Source of the DNA: Chryseobacterium flavum
Lineage (GTDB): Bacteria; Bacteroidota; Bacteroidia; Flavobacteriales; Weeksellaceae
DNA length: 64,000 nucleotides
NCBI RefSeq assembly: GCF_003385595.1
Contig: NZ_QNUE01000005.1
Coordinates: 186,001 to 250,000, forward strand
Direction: 5' to 3'
The notes below the pieces were generated by a model that was not told where the DNA came from, searched no databases, and saw only the letters and a program-made list of their open reading frames with translations. Positions within the stretch are counted from its first letter, which is position 1. Each line of letters opens with the position of its first letter. Shown here in pieces: positions 55,029 to 63,940 of this stretch. The position numbers and the translations under genes were made by a program.

Positions 55029-55622
55029 ATGAATTACCTGGCTCATTCTTTTCTGACTTTTACTGACGGGCAAATCGTTGGTCAGTTTATTGCTGATTTT
55101 ATTCGTAATAAAGAACGTTTTTCATTCCCAAAAAATATCCGGGACGGAATTACTCTGCATAGAGCTGTAGATACATTTACGGACTCACATCCTGCCATTC
55201 ACGAAGCCAAAAAGGTATTTGCTCCTTTAGTAAGACTCTATGCCGGTGCATTTGTAGATGTTTCTATGGATTATTTTGTCGCCAATGACCTTTCCCTTAA
55301 TTCCCTTGCCGAATGGAAGGCCCATTCCTTGCGCGTATACAGGGTATTGAATGAACATCATGAATGGTTACCGGAAAATTTTATAAAAATGCTGGCCAAA
55401 ATGGAGCAGGATGACTGGCTCTATAATTACCGCGAAGACTGGGGCATAAAATTCAGCATACAGAATGTTCTGAACAAAGCAAAATACCTGGATAAAGATA
55501 TTCCTGTTTTTGAAGCTTTTTTACATCATAAAGACTTTCTTCAGGAATGTTATAATGATTTTTTTCCAGACCTGCTTGCCCATGCAAAAGGAGTTAATAC
55601 ACTGCTTCAGCTGGAAGATTAA
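55029..55622 (+). CDS. acpH: Acyl carrier protein phosphodiesterase family (DUF479)
   Basis: The 197-residue protein matches AcpH: it starts MNYLAHSFLTF, has QFIADFIRNKERF near residue 18, DGITLHRAVDTFTDSHPA near 40 and VDVSMDYFVAND near 76, with the histidines and aspartates conserved in this HD-related fold. AcpH removes the 4'-phosphopantetheine arm from acyl carrier protein using a divalent metal, returning holo-ACP to the apo form. The family is now often labelled DUF479. It follows radA on the same strand; no functional link is evident. Confidence 0.9.
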   Translation: MNYLAHSFLTFTDGQIVGQFIADFIRNKERFSFPKNIRDGITLHRAVDTFTDSHPAIHEAKKVFAPLVRLYAGAFVDVSMDYFVANDLSLNSLAEWKAHSLRVYRVLNEHHEWLPENFIKMLAKMEQDDWLYNYREDWGIKFSIQNVLNKAKYLDKDIPVFEAFLHHKDFLQECYNDFFPDLLAHAKGVNTLLQLED

Positions 55623-55677
55623 TTCATAAAACAACGGCTAAAAAACAGCTGTTTTTTATTGGTTTACAGGAATAACA

Positions 55678-56193
55678 TTAGAATTGCTTGTATAAGTAAC
55701 GGTTAGGATATGATAACTTTTCACTTTTCCTCTGTCCTTCCACGATAATATGAACAATATTAATCTGGTCATCAAACAGGTTGTACAGGAAACTTACTGC
55801 CGTTTCCACTTTTTTGGGCTTCTCTGCCGGTTCTGATTCAAGGTAGATGTTTACTGACTCATGATCTTCTTCATAACCAATATAATTGATTTTCAGAAAC
55901 CTCCCATCGGTTTTTAATTTCAAATATTCCAGACAATATTTATGCAATGCCTCATTAAGTCTGGTTTTATATTTCTCATCATTAAAGTGAAAAGATCCTC
56001 CATATTTTTTACTTAAACCGTTTTCCAGATCATCCAGAAAAAACCTTCCTGCAATTTCAAAAGTCTTTGATTTTTGATTATAACTGATTTCCACAGATCC
56101 TACATGATACGGATGCACCGGTTCCGATCTTTCAAAACTCTGAAAAACAATAGCTAATAATAAAAAAAATATAAAAAAATATTTACCAGGCAT
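55678..56193 (-). CDS. DUF6702-family secreted protein
   Basis: The 171-residue protein has an N-terminal hydrophobic signal (FFIFFLLLAIVFQS) and a mature part starting HPYHVGSVEISYNQKSKTFE, the usual opening of DUF6702. A conserved FFLDDLENGL near residue 52 and a C-terminal NIVHIIVEGQRKSEKLSY follow. The function of the family is unknown. In Bacteroidetes it is commonly close to M1 peptidase and HupE/UreJ genes. Here those two are on the far side of the subtilase, so the cluster is intact but split by an insertion of that gene. It is preceded by the terminator of the subtilase gene. Confidence 0.78.
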   Translation of the reverse strand: MPGKYFFIFFLLLAIVFQSFERSEPVHPYHVGSVEISYNQKSKTFEIAGRFFLDDLENGLSKKYGGSFHFNDEKYKTRLNEALHKYCLEYLKLKTDGRFLKINYIGYEEDHESVNIYLESEPAEKPKKVETAVSFLYNLFDDQINIVHIIVEGQRKSEKLSYPNRYLYKQF

Positions 56194-56210
56194 TAATTTC
56201 CATTTTGAAG

Positions 56211-56248
56211 CAAATATAAAAAAAGCAACAGTAAATAACTGTTGCTTT
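56211..56248 (-). terminator. Terminator of the subtilase gene
   Basis: An 11-base stem (56222-56232 with 56238-56248) with a T-rich tail on the - strand lies 27 bases past the subtilase stop. Confidence 0.85.
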
Positions 56249-56275
56249 CCTGATTACTATTTTTACTAGCCGTAT

Positions 56276-59200
56276 TTATTGTTTAATTACTTTTTTAGTA
56301 ACAACGGTTTTGTCATTTAGTGTGATGGTAAACATATATACGCCTTTTACAAATGCAGAAACATCAATTTTATTTGATCCTGCATCTACATGTACAGTTT
56401 TAACCAGTTTTCCTGATCCATCATGAATAACCACCATTCCTTTAGAATATGTTCCCAACATCACATTTACTATATCCTTAGCCGGATTTGGAATGACATT
56501 AACTTCAGAGTTTAACTTAACATCAGCAGTACCCAGGGCCGAATTTGTTCTCACAAAATACCCTCCGAATCCTGAAGAGTGAAAACTCACTTCCCAGTAT
56601 TGATAGGTTTCATTCCATACTACATCAGCAATATTGGGAGTAATAATAGTTGCTGCACTGCCAAAAGAGTCGACTGTTCCGGTATTTCCGGCACTTGTCC
56701 CAGCATATTTTTCAATAATAATGTTTGCTTTATTTGCGTTATCTGTGGGTGAGGTTGGCAATTTTATTCCATTTGTCACATTGTACGCATCAAACTCAGC
56801 CTGTGTAAAATATAAAGTGACCTTACCGGTTGCTGTTGCAGCATTGGCAGCCGAATTTATTTCATATCTTCTTGAAACATAATTTGGCTGTACATTATCT
56901 ACCCATACTTTTGAGGTTATATTTCCCGTTACCGTACTTGCTGTTTCCTTTTCCACTCTTGAAATCAGCTGGCAGGCATTGGTAAAATAATTATATCCTG
57001 ACAATACAGGTCCCGTCTTAGTCTGATTAGAGACAGCAAGGTTCTTCACTTCCGCTACATTTTCATAAACAGTAGCTCTCATCTTAAGATCAAAAGTCCT
57101 TGTTGTCCAGGTGGCTCCGTCAGTTGATGTTTTACTTCTTCCGTTTACCACAACAGATTCACTTTTCATTGCAACCTTTCCACCAAGCCCATTAAGTACG
57201 ATAAAAAAGTCTTTACCAGTAACCATCTGAATATTTAAATCAGAAAGATCTACATAGTTCCAGGTAAATCTCTGAATATCATTCACCCATGATGAAACTG
57301 TCTTTGCAGCTATAACATCACCAGGATCTCCGTTACCATTTACTTTTCTTATTTGAATATCTACCGCCATATCACTAGGAATTGCAGATGTCCCTGTTAA
57401 AAATGAAAACCCTCCCAGTTTCCCTGTTAACGTTGGCGTATACCTAACAGCAAAAGCTGTATTATCAAAATAATAATTATTTTCCGTATTGGCAATAACA
57501 TAAGGCTCATCATAAGCTACCATCTCAAAATCAGATTCTACACAACTCAATTCGTCAGTAACCGCTTTATAAATATCCAGTTTACCATAGCCCCATCTTG
57601 TATTGGGAATAGCTCCTACAGCACTATCTCTTCTGGCGTTAGCAGTAAGACGGGATTTTACCTGTGCTGCTGTTAATGCCGGATTGGCCTGAAGTAATAA
57701 CCCTACTGCTCCAGCAACTCCTGGTGAAGACATGCTTGTCCCCTGATTCTTCACATAATAATCTGTTCCCCATATGATATTTGAAGGAGCGGGAGCAGAA
57801 CTAACCGATCTTGAAGAAATAACATTTTGTCCGGAAGCTGTTATATCTGGTTTTAGGAATCCGTCTGTTCTTGGTCCCTGTGCACTGAACGAAGATATTG
57901 ACTCCTGAGGGGTAAGCGTATAATAGCCACCAGGCAAAGAAGTATACCAACTAGCCCTTCCCATATAAGAGGCTACTGTAATGGCATTAGATGCATTTCC
58001 CGGAGAGCCTACAATATATTCGTTATCTCCGTCTTGCAATTCTGTTGGTACACCTTTATAATACAACCAGCCATGGGTATTGATAGTCTTTGTTCCATTA
58101 TTTGTGATTTCAAGAGTATAGGTCCCCTGACAATTGGCTGTGGATCCGACATTCCTGCTTATCTCCAACTTAACAAAGCGTTTATGGTTATCTGTACTCC
58201 AGTAATTATACATTGATGCTGTAAATTCTCCTCCCAATATACTATGATCTGTATTGCTACTTACATTTTGCATATATTGCTGTCCATCAGGAGTGATCAG
58301 TTTCGCAGTAACTTCGCCATCATCATCTGCAAACATTATAAATGAGAATACTGAATTAGCAGAAGTGTTACTGTCTACGGTAAAGGTATAAGATTGCGTT
58401 GCGTCTTGTGCTATGTCAACTTTTCTGTGAAGATTAGCACCATAATCATTTCCTGCAGAAATGACCACCACTCTTCCGGGAGCTGATGTTGTGAAATCAT
58501 TAACCGCCACTTCGTGAGAAGAAGTTCCATCATGTGCACTTAACTGCCCTCCTATGCTCATATTAACTACAATAGGCTTATTTAATGCAGTTGCCACATT
58601 CTGGAAATAGGTTAAAGCGTTAATGGTATTAGTTGTCGGAAAGGATCCGTTCCCACCTTTTACAAAGACAATATCTGCTTCAGACGAGAAACCTTTATGT
58701 CTTTTATCTGCAAAAGCAGCTCCATTGCCGGCTACAGTACCAGCTACATGTGTACCATGTCCGTTAATATCATTTTCCCGGACAAAACCTGTCGGAGTGC
58801 CATCCAGCTCATCTTCAATATGAGCTCTTGTATACTCTACTCCTGTAGCAAACCCGGCTGGAGGAGCTTCACCTCCCTGAGCTGTTAAGGTCTGATCCCA
58901 GATAGATACTATTCTACTTTTTGTCTGGTCATCAGCTTTCCTGAAATCGGGATGCTTCCAGTCTATTCCGGTATCATAAATTCCGACCAGAATACCTGTT
59001 CCATTGTAAGCTGTATTATTAAAAATACCATCCTGCAACAAACTCGCCCCTGACTGAGCTCTGCTTACATCATTATGAAGCCCGTCAAATGTAGGTGCCA
59101 TTACAGAGCTAACATAGGGAAGCTGCATAAGTCTCTCAATATCTTCAATACTTACCAGAGCTGTAGAAAATGCAGGAAGCTGGCTTTGTACTAAAAAGCC

Positions 59201-59509
59201 ATCAGACTTCAGTTTTTCAGGTTCATTCGTATAAATAATGCATGAATACATCGTTTGTGCCCCTTTAGAAGTTACCACCAAATGCTGATCCAGCTTCATC
59301 TCAGGCCGCTCCAGCTCTTTGATTGCATTTCCTCTTAGCAGGTTCTCTTTATTTCTCAGTAAAATATCAAACCGTGAATCTAGTTTTTGTACTTGTCCAT
59401 AAAAAGGACAAGAGTAAAATCCTAAAAAAGCGATTACAGCACTCCTTAGAAACTTCGCTCCTATAAGCGAAATGTTTACTTTTGTAAAAAATAATTTTTT
59501 AATTTTCAT
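56276..59509 (-). CDS. T9SS-exported subtilisin-family (S8) serine peptidase
   Basis: The 1077-residue protein begins with a signal region (residues 15-38), then a prodomain. The S8 catalytic triad is Asp179 in GIYDTGIDWKHPDF, His251 in NGHGTHVAGT and Ser592 in GTSMSSPGVAG. A C-terminal region of beta-sandwich type (near 640-980) follows, and the last 75 residues form a type A T9SS sorting domain with NVIPNPAKDIVNVML, GKLVKT and KGVYMFTI ending KVIKQ. It is exported through the outer membrane by type IX secretion and the tail is cut off or attached to a surface sugar anchor. Substrate is probably external protein. No T9SS core gene is in the window. Confidence 0.93.
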   Translation of the reverse strand: MKIKKLFFTKVNISLIGAKFLRSAVIAFLGFYSCPFYGQVQKLDSRFDILLRNKENLLRGNAIKELERPEMKLDQHLVVTSKGAQTMYSCIIYTNEPEKLKSDGFLVQSQLPAFSTALVSIEDIERLMQLPYVSSVMAPTFDGLHNDVSRAQSGASLLQDGIFNNTAYNGTGILVGIYDTGIDWKHPDFRKADDQTKSRIVSIWDQTLTAQGGEAPPAGFATGVEYTRAHIEDELDGTPTGFVRENDINGHGTHVAGTVAGNGAAFADKRHKGFSSEADIVFVKGGNGSFPTTNTINALTYFQNVATALNKPIVVNMSIGGQLSAHDGTSSHEVAVNDFTTSAPGRVVVISAGNDYGANLHRKVDIAQDATQSYTFTVDSNTSANSVFSFIMFADDDGEVTAKLITPDGQQYMQNVSSNTDHSILGGEFTASMYNYWSTDNHKRFVKLEISRNVGSTANCQGTYTLEITNNGTKTINTHGWLYYKGVPTELQDGDNEYIVGSPGNASNAITVASYMGRASWYTSLPGGYYTLTPQESISSFSAQGPRTDGFLKPDITASGQNVISSRSVSSAPAPSNIIWGTDYYVKNQGTSMSSPGVAGAVGLLLQANPALTAAQVKSRLTANARRDSAVGAIPNTRWGYGKLDIYKAVTDELSCVESDFEMVAYDEPYVIANTENNYYFDNTAFAVRYTPTLTGKLGGFSFLTGTSAIPSDMAVDIQIRKVNGNGDPGDVIAAKTVSSWVNDIQRFTWNYVDLSDLNIQMVTGKDFFIVLNGLGGKVAMKSESVVVNGRSKTSTDGATWTTRTFDLKMRATVYENVAEVKNLAVSNQTKTGPVLSGYNYFTNACQLISRVEKETASTVTGNITSKVWVDNVQPNYVSRRYEINSAANAATATGKVTLYFTQAEFDAYNVTNGIKLPTSPTDNANKANIIIEKYAGTSAGNTGTVDSFGSAATIITPNIADVVWNETYQYWEVSFHSSGFGGYFVRTNSALGTADVKLNSEVNVIPNPAKDIVNVMLGTYSKGMVVIHDGSGKLVKTVHVDAGSNKIDVSAFVKGVYMFTITLNDKTVVTKKVIKQ

Positions 59510-59655
59510 CTCGTGTTATTTTAACAGTGCAATTATACTATATTTAATTAATAATCACAAAATTTAAAAATAATTCAACACAATACCCAATTATTACAAT
59601 TTTAAATACTTTATATTCATTAAAAAATAAAAATATTTTAATATAAAAAACTAAT

Positions 59656-60234
59656 ATGCAGGATTTTCTTTTTTACCTAAACCTTGGCTGGGAACATATT
59701 ATTTCCCTGGATGCCTTAGACCATCAATTGTTTGTTTTGGCATTAATCGCGGTTTACTCATACAGTGACTGGAAAAAAATACTGATTCTTGTCACTGCAT
59801 TTACAATCGGACATTCTATAACCTTAGCTTTAAGCATTCTGGATGTTTTCAGAGTTCCGTCTGATTGGGTTGAATTTTTAATCCCTTTAACCATTGTGCT
59901 TACTTCACTGGATAACATTCTGATGAAAAATCAAAAACAAACCTTAATGAGGGCTAATTATTATCTTGCTCTTATTTTTGGACTTGTACACGGAATGGGC
60001 TTTGCCAATACAGCAAGAGTAATGATTTCAAAAAGTCAGAGCATTGCTGTTCCGCTTTTAGGATTCAATATTGGTCTCGAACTGGGGCAGATTGTTATTG
60101 TTTTTGCTATTCTGGTCCTTCTTTTTATTTTACTTAACGTTTTTAAGGTCAATAAAAAAGACTGGATTCTTTTTGTTTCTTCCGGAGTATTTGCCTTATC
60201 CCTGAAAATGACTTTAGAAAGAATTCCTTTTTAA
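59656..60234 (+). CDS. HupE/UreJ-family membrane protein
   Basis: The 192-residue protein has six membrane helices and the family's histidine/aspartate pattern: LGWEHIISLDALDHQLFVLAL near residue 10, TAFTIGHSITLALSIL near 48, LVHGMGFAN near 115 and GFNIGLELGQI near 140. HupE and UreJ are thought to be nickel permeases or accessory proteins for hydrogenase and urease, but no such enzyme lies here. In Bacteroidetes this gene usually sits next to M1 peptidase and DUF6702 genes, so a metal-supply role for the zinc peptidase is a guess. The M1 gene follows after 67 bases. Confidence 0.85.
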   Translation: MQDFLFYLNLGWEHIISLDALDHQLFVLALIAVYSYSDWKKILILVTAFTIGHSITLALSILDVFRVPSDWVEFLIPLTIVLTSLDNILMKNQKQTLMRANYYLALIFGLVHGMGFANTARVMISKSQSIAVPLLGFNIGLELGQIVIVFAILVLLFILLNVFKVNKKDWILFVSSGVFALSLKMTLERIPF

Positions 60235-60270
60235 ACCTGAAATATTTTAATTATTTCAACTGCTAATTAC

Positions 60271-60278
60271 TATATTTG
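60271..60278 (+). promoter_or_regulatory. -7 element (TATATTTG) upstream of the M1 peptidase gene
   Basis: A perfect TAnnTTTG box sits 24 bases before the ATG; no -33 match at the usual spacing. Confidence 0.4.
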
Positions 60279-60301
60279 ATAATTATTAAACCATTTCGGC
60301 T

Positions 60302-62692
60302 ATGAAGCTTAAAGTTGTTACACTTTCACTTTCTGTATTGGCATATACAGGTTTCACCGCACAAAATATTCAGAATAATCCGGGCAGCAACCATGGAAAT
60401 AAATTTGAGCAGCTTGGTACTATTCTTCCTACTCCCAATATCTACAGGACTGCTTCCGGAGCTCCGGGGCATGGATATTGGCAAAACAGGGCTGACTATA
60501 ATATTACAGCCTACCTGGATGAAGACAAGAGAAACCTGAAAGGCTCAGAAACCATCACCTATTACAACAACTCTCCTGATGACCTGGATTACATCTGGCT
60601 TCAGCTGGATGAAAATGAGCAGTCAAATATAAAAAACGCCGGTTATGACACTTCGTCTGTACTTCATCCTTCAACCAATGATCAGGAGCTGAAAGTAACC
60701 GAGCTACCTGTAAAGGATAATGGCTATGGCGTTAATCTTGAAAAAGTAACCGATGTTTCAGGAAACCCTTTAAAATATACCGTCAATAAAACCATGATGC
60801 GTATCGATCTTCCGAAAGTATTAAAAAAGGGAGAAAAGATTATATTCAAAGTAGACTGGAACTATAATATCCCGAACAGGATCAAGATGGGCGGCCGTGG
60901 AGGCTATGAAAATTTTGCCGAAGATGGAAATGACCTTTATACCATGACCCAATGGTATCCAAGAATGTGTGTCTACAGTGACTTTCAGGGATGGCAGAAT
61001 CATCAGTTTACCGGAAGAGGTGAATTTGCCCTCGTATTCGGGGATTTTAAGGTATCTGTGAATGTTCCTGCTGATCATATTGTAGGAGGAACAGGAGAAT
61101 GTAAAAATTATGATCAGGTGCTGTCTTCGGATCAGCTTGCAAGATACAGAAAAGCTGAAAGCGCAACTGAGCCCATAGAAATTGTGACTTTGGACGAAGC
61201 TAAAAAAGCTGAAAAAAACCACTCTAAACAGAGAAAGACCTGGATCTTTGAAGCCAGCAATGTAAGGGATTTTGCATGGACCTCTTCCAGGAAATTTGTT
61301 TGGGACGGCATGCGGGTAACAATTCCTGAAAACAATAATAAAGTAATGGCCATGAGTTTTTATCCGAAAGAAGCATATGGACTTTACAGAAAATTTTCCA
61401 CAAAAGCGGTAGCGCATACCATTAAAACCTATTCGGAATTTACCATCCCCTATCCGTACCCTGTTGCACAATCTGTAGAAGCAGCCAACGGAATGGAATA
61501 TCCGATGATCTGTTTCAACTTCGGAAGAACTGAAAAAGACGGGACCTATTCTGAAGGGATCAAAAACGGGATGATTGGTGTCATCATTCATGAAGTAGGA
61601 CACAACTTCTTCCCGATGATCATCAATTCAGATGAAAGGCAATGGGCATGGATGGACGAAGGTCTTAATACATTTGTTGAATATCTTACAGAGGAAAAGT
61701 GGGATAATAAGTTCCCATCTAAAAGAGGACCGGCCTGGACAATTGTGGATTATATGAAACTTCCGAAAGATCAGCTGGAACCTATTATGAGCAATTCCGA
61801 AAATATTGTTCAGTACGGGCCGAACGCTTATTCAAAACCGGCTACCGGCCTGAATATACTTCGTGAAACCATCATGGGAAGAGAGCTTTTTGATAAGGCA
61901 TTCAAAACCTATTCAAAAAGATGGGCATTCAAACATCCCGAGCCCGCTGACCTTTTCCGTACCATGGAAGACGCCAGTGGTGAAGACCTTGACTGGTTCT
62001 GGAGAGGCTGGTTCTACGGAACAGATCCTGTGGATATTGCTATTGATAAAGTAACGGTATCTACCCCCGATCTGAATACTCCGCCTAAAGAAGCAAAAGA
62101 AATAAAATATCAGGTTGAAAAACCATTGGTAAACAGCTTTGAGGATATTTCGAAAATCAGAAACAGGGAAGACAAGAATATTACTTTCTATGTAGAGAAA
62201 GACAAAGATGCGCAGGATTTTTATTACCGGTACGACAGAGGACAGGAACAAGTTGACAATAATAAAGAATACAGCATCAGAACTGAGGAAGGCTCTTCAC
62301 TGAGTGCAAAGGATAAAGACAAGTTTAAAAATATTACCGCTTATCAGATAGACTTTGCCAATAAAGGAGGACTGGTAATGCCAATCATCCTTGAGTTCAC
62401 CTTTGAAGATGGGACAAAAGCATATGACAAATCTTCTGCTCAGATATGGAGGCTTAATGAACAGAAAGTTTCAAAAACATACTATTTCGACAAAAAATTA
62501 AAGTCAATCCAGCTCGATCCGATGAGAGAAACAGCAGACATAGATACTTCAAACAACTTCTGGAGCAGCAACGGAACAAATACTGAAGTTTCAAAATTCC
62601 AGCTCTTCAAACAAAAGCAGGAAGGAGGTCCTGTAAGAGGAGGCTCCACCGGAAAAGTAAATCCTATGCAGGCTGCCGGAAAGAAATCATAA
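60302..62692 (+). CDS. M1-family metallopeptidase
   Basis: The 796-residue protein has a signal peptide (MKLKVVTLSLSVLAYTGFTAQ), an N-terminal beta-saddle domain and a gluzincin catalytic domain. The zinc site is HEVGH (His430, Glu431, His434) with the third ligand Glu453 in WMDEGLNTFVEYL exactly 18 residues further, and an exopeptidase signature near GMEYPMICF. The C-terminal region from about 590 is less conserved and lysine rich. M1 enzymes remove N-terminal residues from peptides; this one is probably periplasmic or on the surface. No T9SS tail is seen. It ends at a strong terminator. Confidence 0.93.
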   Translation: MKLKVVTLSLSVLAYTGFTAQNIQNNPGSNHGNKFEQLGTILPTPNIYRTASGAPGHGYWQNRADYNITAYLDEDKRNLKGSETITYYNNSPDDLDYIWLQLDENEQSNIKNAGYDTSSVLHPSTNDQELKVTELPVKDNGYGVNLEKVTDVSGNPLKYTVNKTMMRIDLPKVLKKGEKIIFKVDWNYNIPNRIKMGGRGGYENFAEDGNDLYTMTQWYPRMCVYSDFQGWQNHQFTGRGEFALVFGDFKVSVNVPADHIVGGTGECKNYDQVLSSDQLARYRKAESATEPIEIVTLDEAKKAEKNHSKQRKTWIFEASNVRDFAWTSSRKFVWDGMRVTIPENNNKVMAMSFYPKEAYGLYRKFSTKAVAHTIKTYSEFTIPYPYPVAQSVEAANGMEYPMICFNFGRTEKDGTYSEGIKNGMIGVIIHEVGHNFFPMIINSDERQWAWMDEGLNTFVEYLTEEKWDNKFPSKRGPAWTIVDYMKLPKDQLEPIMSNSENIVQYGPNAYSKPATGLNILRETIMGRELFDKAFKTYSKRWAFKHPEPADLFRTMEDASGEDLDWFWRGWFYGTDPVDIAIDKVTVSTPDLNTPPKEAKEIKYQVEKPLVNSFEDISKIRNREDKNITFYVEKDKDAQDFYYRYDRGQEQVDNNKEYSIRTEEGSSLSAKDKDKFKNITAYQIDFANKGGLVMPIILEFTFEDGTKAYDKSSAQIWRLNEQKVSKTYYFDKKLKSIQLDPMRETADIDTSNNFWSSNGTNTEVSKFQLFKQKQEGGPVRGGSTGKVNPMQAAGKKS

Positions 62693-62694
62693 AT

Positions 62695-62722
62695 AAAAAA
62701 ACTGCCTTAAGGCAGTTTTTTT
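62695..62722 (+). terminator. Terminator of the M1 peptidase gene
   Basis: A 12-base stem (62695-62706 with 62711-62722) closes a TTAA loop with a T tail, three bases past the stop. Confidence 0.94.
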
Positions 62723-63034
62723 ATTGTGTATTTATTATTTATCTCTTTAGTCTCAAAACGGTCAGATCCAGACTCCTGCTTGCTTACTTTATTTTTACTT
62801 TAAACAGATTTGAAAAAATCGCTGACAGATATTGTCCTTCTTTCCAGCATTGACCGTTTTATGAATGAGACCCGTTCTGTAACCAACCTTATAGAAATTG
62901 TAGTGGCCGGAACTGTTATTTCAAAGCTCACCCGCAAAAAGGCTTTCATTATCTGATAATATCGAAAATTCTGAAAAAGCATCATACCACTGTAACATTC
63001 TGAAAATCAACACTACTTATTGTTTAAAAAGACC
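62723..63034. other. Intergenic stretch with a short coding-like segment
   Basis: No gene is assigned. A segment of about 150 bases (62810-62956) is richer in G and C than nearby spacers and is open on both strands: + strand 48 codons from a TTG, - strand a longer frame ending 62800. Neither translation is recognised. It may be a gene remnant or chance. Confidence 0.35.
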
Positions 63035-63757
63035 ATGAAAATATTTCTTTTCCTTTTAGCAATGAGCAGTACTCATTTCTTTTCACAAAAGTTACTGACT
63101 CCCGGAAATACCGGGATTGATTCCCGATTGATAAAAGATGAAGTTTCCAAAGCCATCTGGTATGCTGAAAATGCGCGTCAGAAAATTGAAATTGGCAGTA
63201 TTACCACCCAGCTTCAGAGATTAAATACAACGGATCTGCTGATCAGGACGATTGTAGAAATGAAACAGCTGCCCAATGCAAAATGGACAGATTCCACTAT
63301 TGTTAAGTTTTCAGATTTTTCACCGGTCTACCATTCATCCTATAATGCAATGAGAGATATGGTTCTCAGATCCGGAAAGAATACAGTTACCGGATATTAC
63401 CTGGATAAAAAAACAGCAAAAAAAGACCTCATTGACATTCCTGCCACAGGCTACTTTGACAGCAGCAGTTATCCGGCTCTGATACGGTTCCTGCCTTTAC
63501 AGGAAAAGTATACTGCAGAGCTCTCTATTTTTGATTATAACCCGAATGCCGCTAAAAAAGGGATAATGAAGGCGTATGTGCAAAGTACAGGAAAAGGGAA
63601 TTACCTGAACAAGGATGTATGGATCGTAAAGACCACCGATGATATTTCGGATAAGACAGCCACTGTCACCTATTATATTGACACCACAACACGCAGGATC
63701 CTGAAACAGGATATGGAAACAGCAGGAAGAAAAATGTCCCTGGAAACTGTTGAATAG
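63035..63757 (+). CDS. Secreted protein, possibly DUF3108-like
   Basis: This 240-residue protein has a signal peptide (MKIFLFLLAMSSTHFFSQ) and a mature part of mixed helix and strand. The tail, KDVWIVKTTDDISDKTATVTYYIDTTTRRILKQDME, looks like the C-terminal strands of the LolA-like DUF3108 fold, in which a Y-x-I-D-x-x-x-R-x-I-L-K pattern recurs. The N-terminal half is not recognised. No lipobox or anchor is present, so it is probably periplasmic. The ATG at 63035 is preferred to an in-frame TTG at 63020 because it starts the signal peptide. Confidence 0.62.
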   Translation: MKIFLFLLAMSSTHFFSQKLLTPGNTGIDSRLIKDEVSKAIWYAENARQKIEIGSITTQLQRLNTTDLLIRTIVEMKQLPNAKWTDSTIVKFSDFSPVYHSSYNAMRDMVLRSGKNTVTGYYLDKKTAKKDLIDIPATGYFDSSSYPALIRFLPLQEKYTAELSIFDYNPNAAKKGIMKAYVQSTGKGNYLNKDVWIVKTTDDISDKTATVTYYIDTTTRRILKQDMETAGRKMSLETVE

Positions 63758-63856
63758 CAGATCTTAATTCCGTTAAACACTAACAGCCAGACCAATACAT
63801 ATACAAATCACTACAAATCGTCTACACACAACAGTGATATATCCGTTAAAAAGATC

Positions 63857-63864
63857 TATCTTTG
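63857..63864 (+). promoter_or_regulatory. -7 element (TATCTTTG) upstream of the second leader peptide
   Basis: A perfect TAnnTTTG box lies 76 bases before the ATG at 63941, giving a leader of about 70 bases. No TTG was found at the ideal spacing. Confidence 0.4.
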
Positions 63865-63940
63865 ATCTGCCATCAGATACGAATTGTCAAAAACCTGATT
63901 GACATAAAATGTTCAGGAATCCAAAACTAAAATATTACTT

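Noticed and set aside
60821..61603. A 260-codon frame opposite the M1 peptidase
   Set aside because: It is the mirror of a conserved catalytic gene and rich in Ser, Phe and Cys as expected of antisense.
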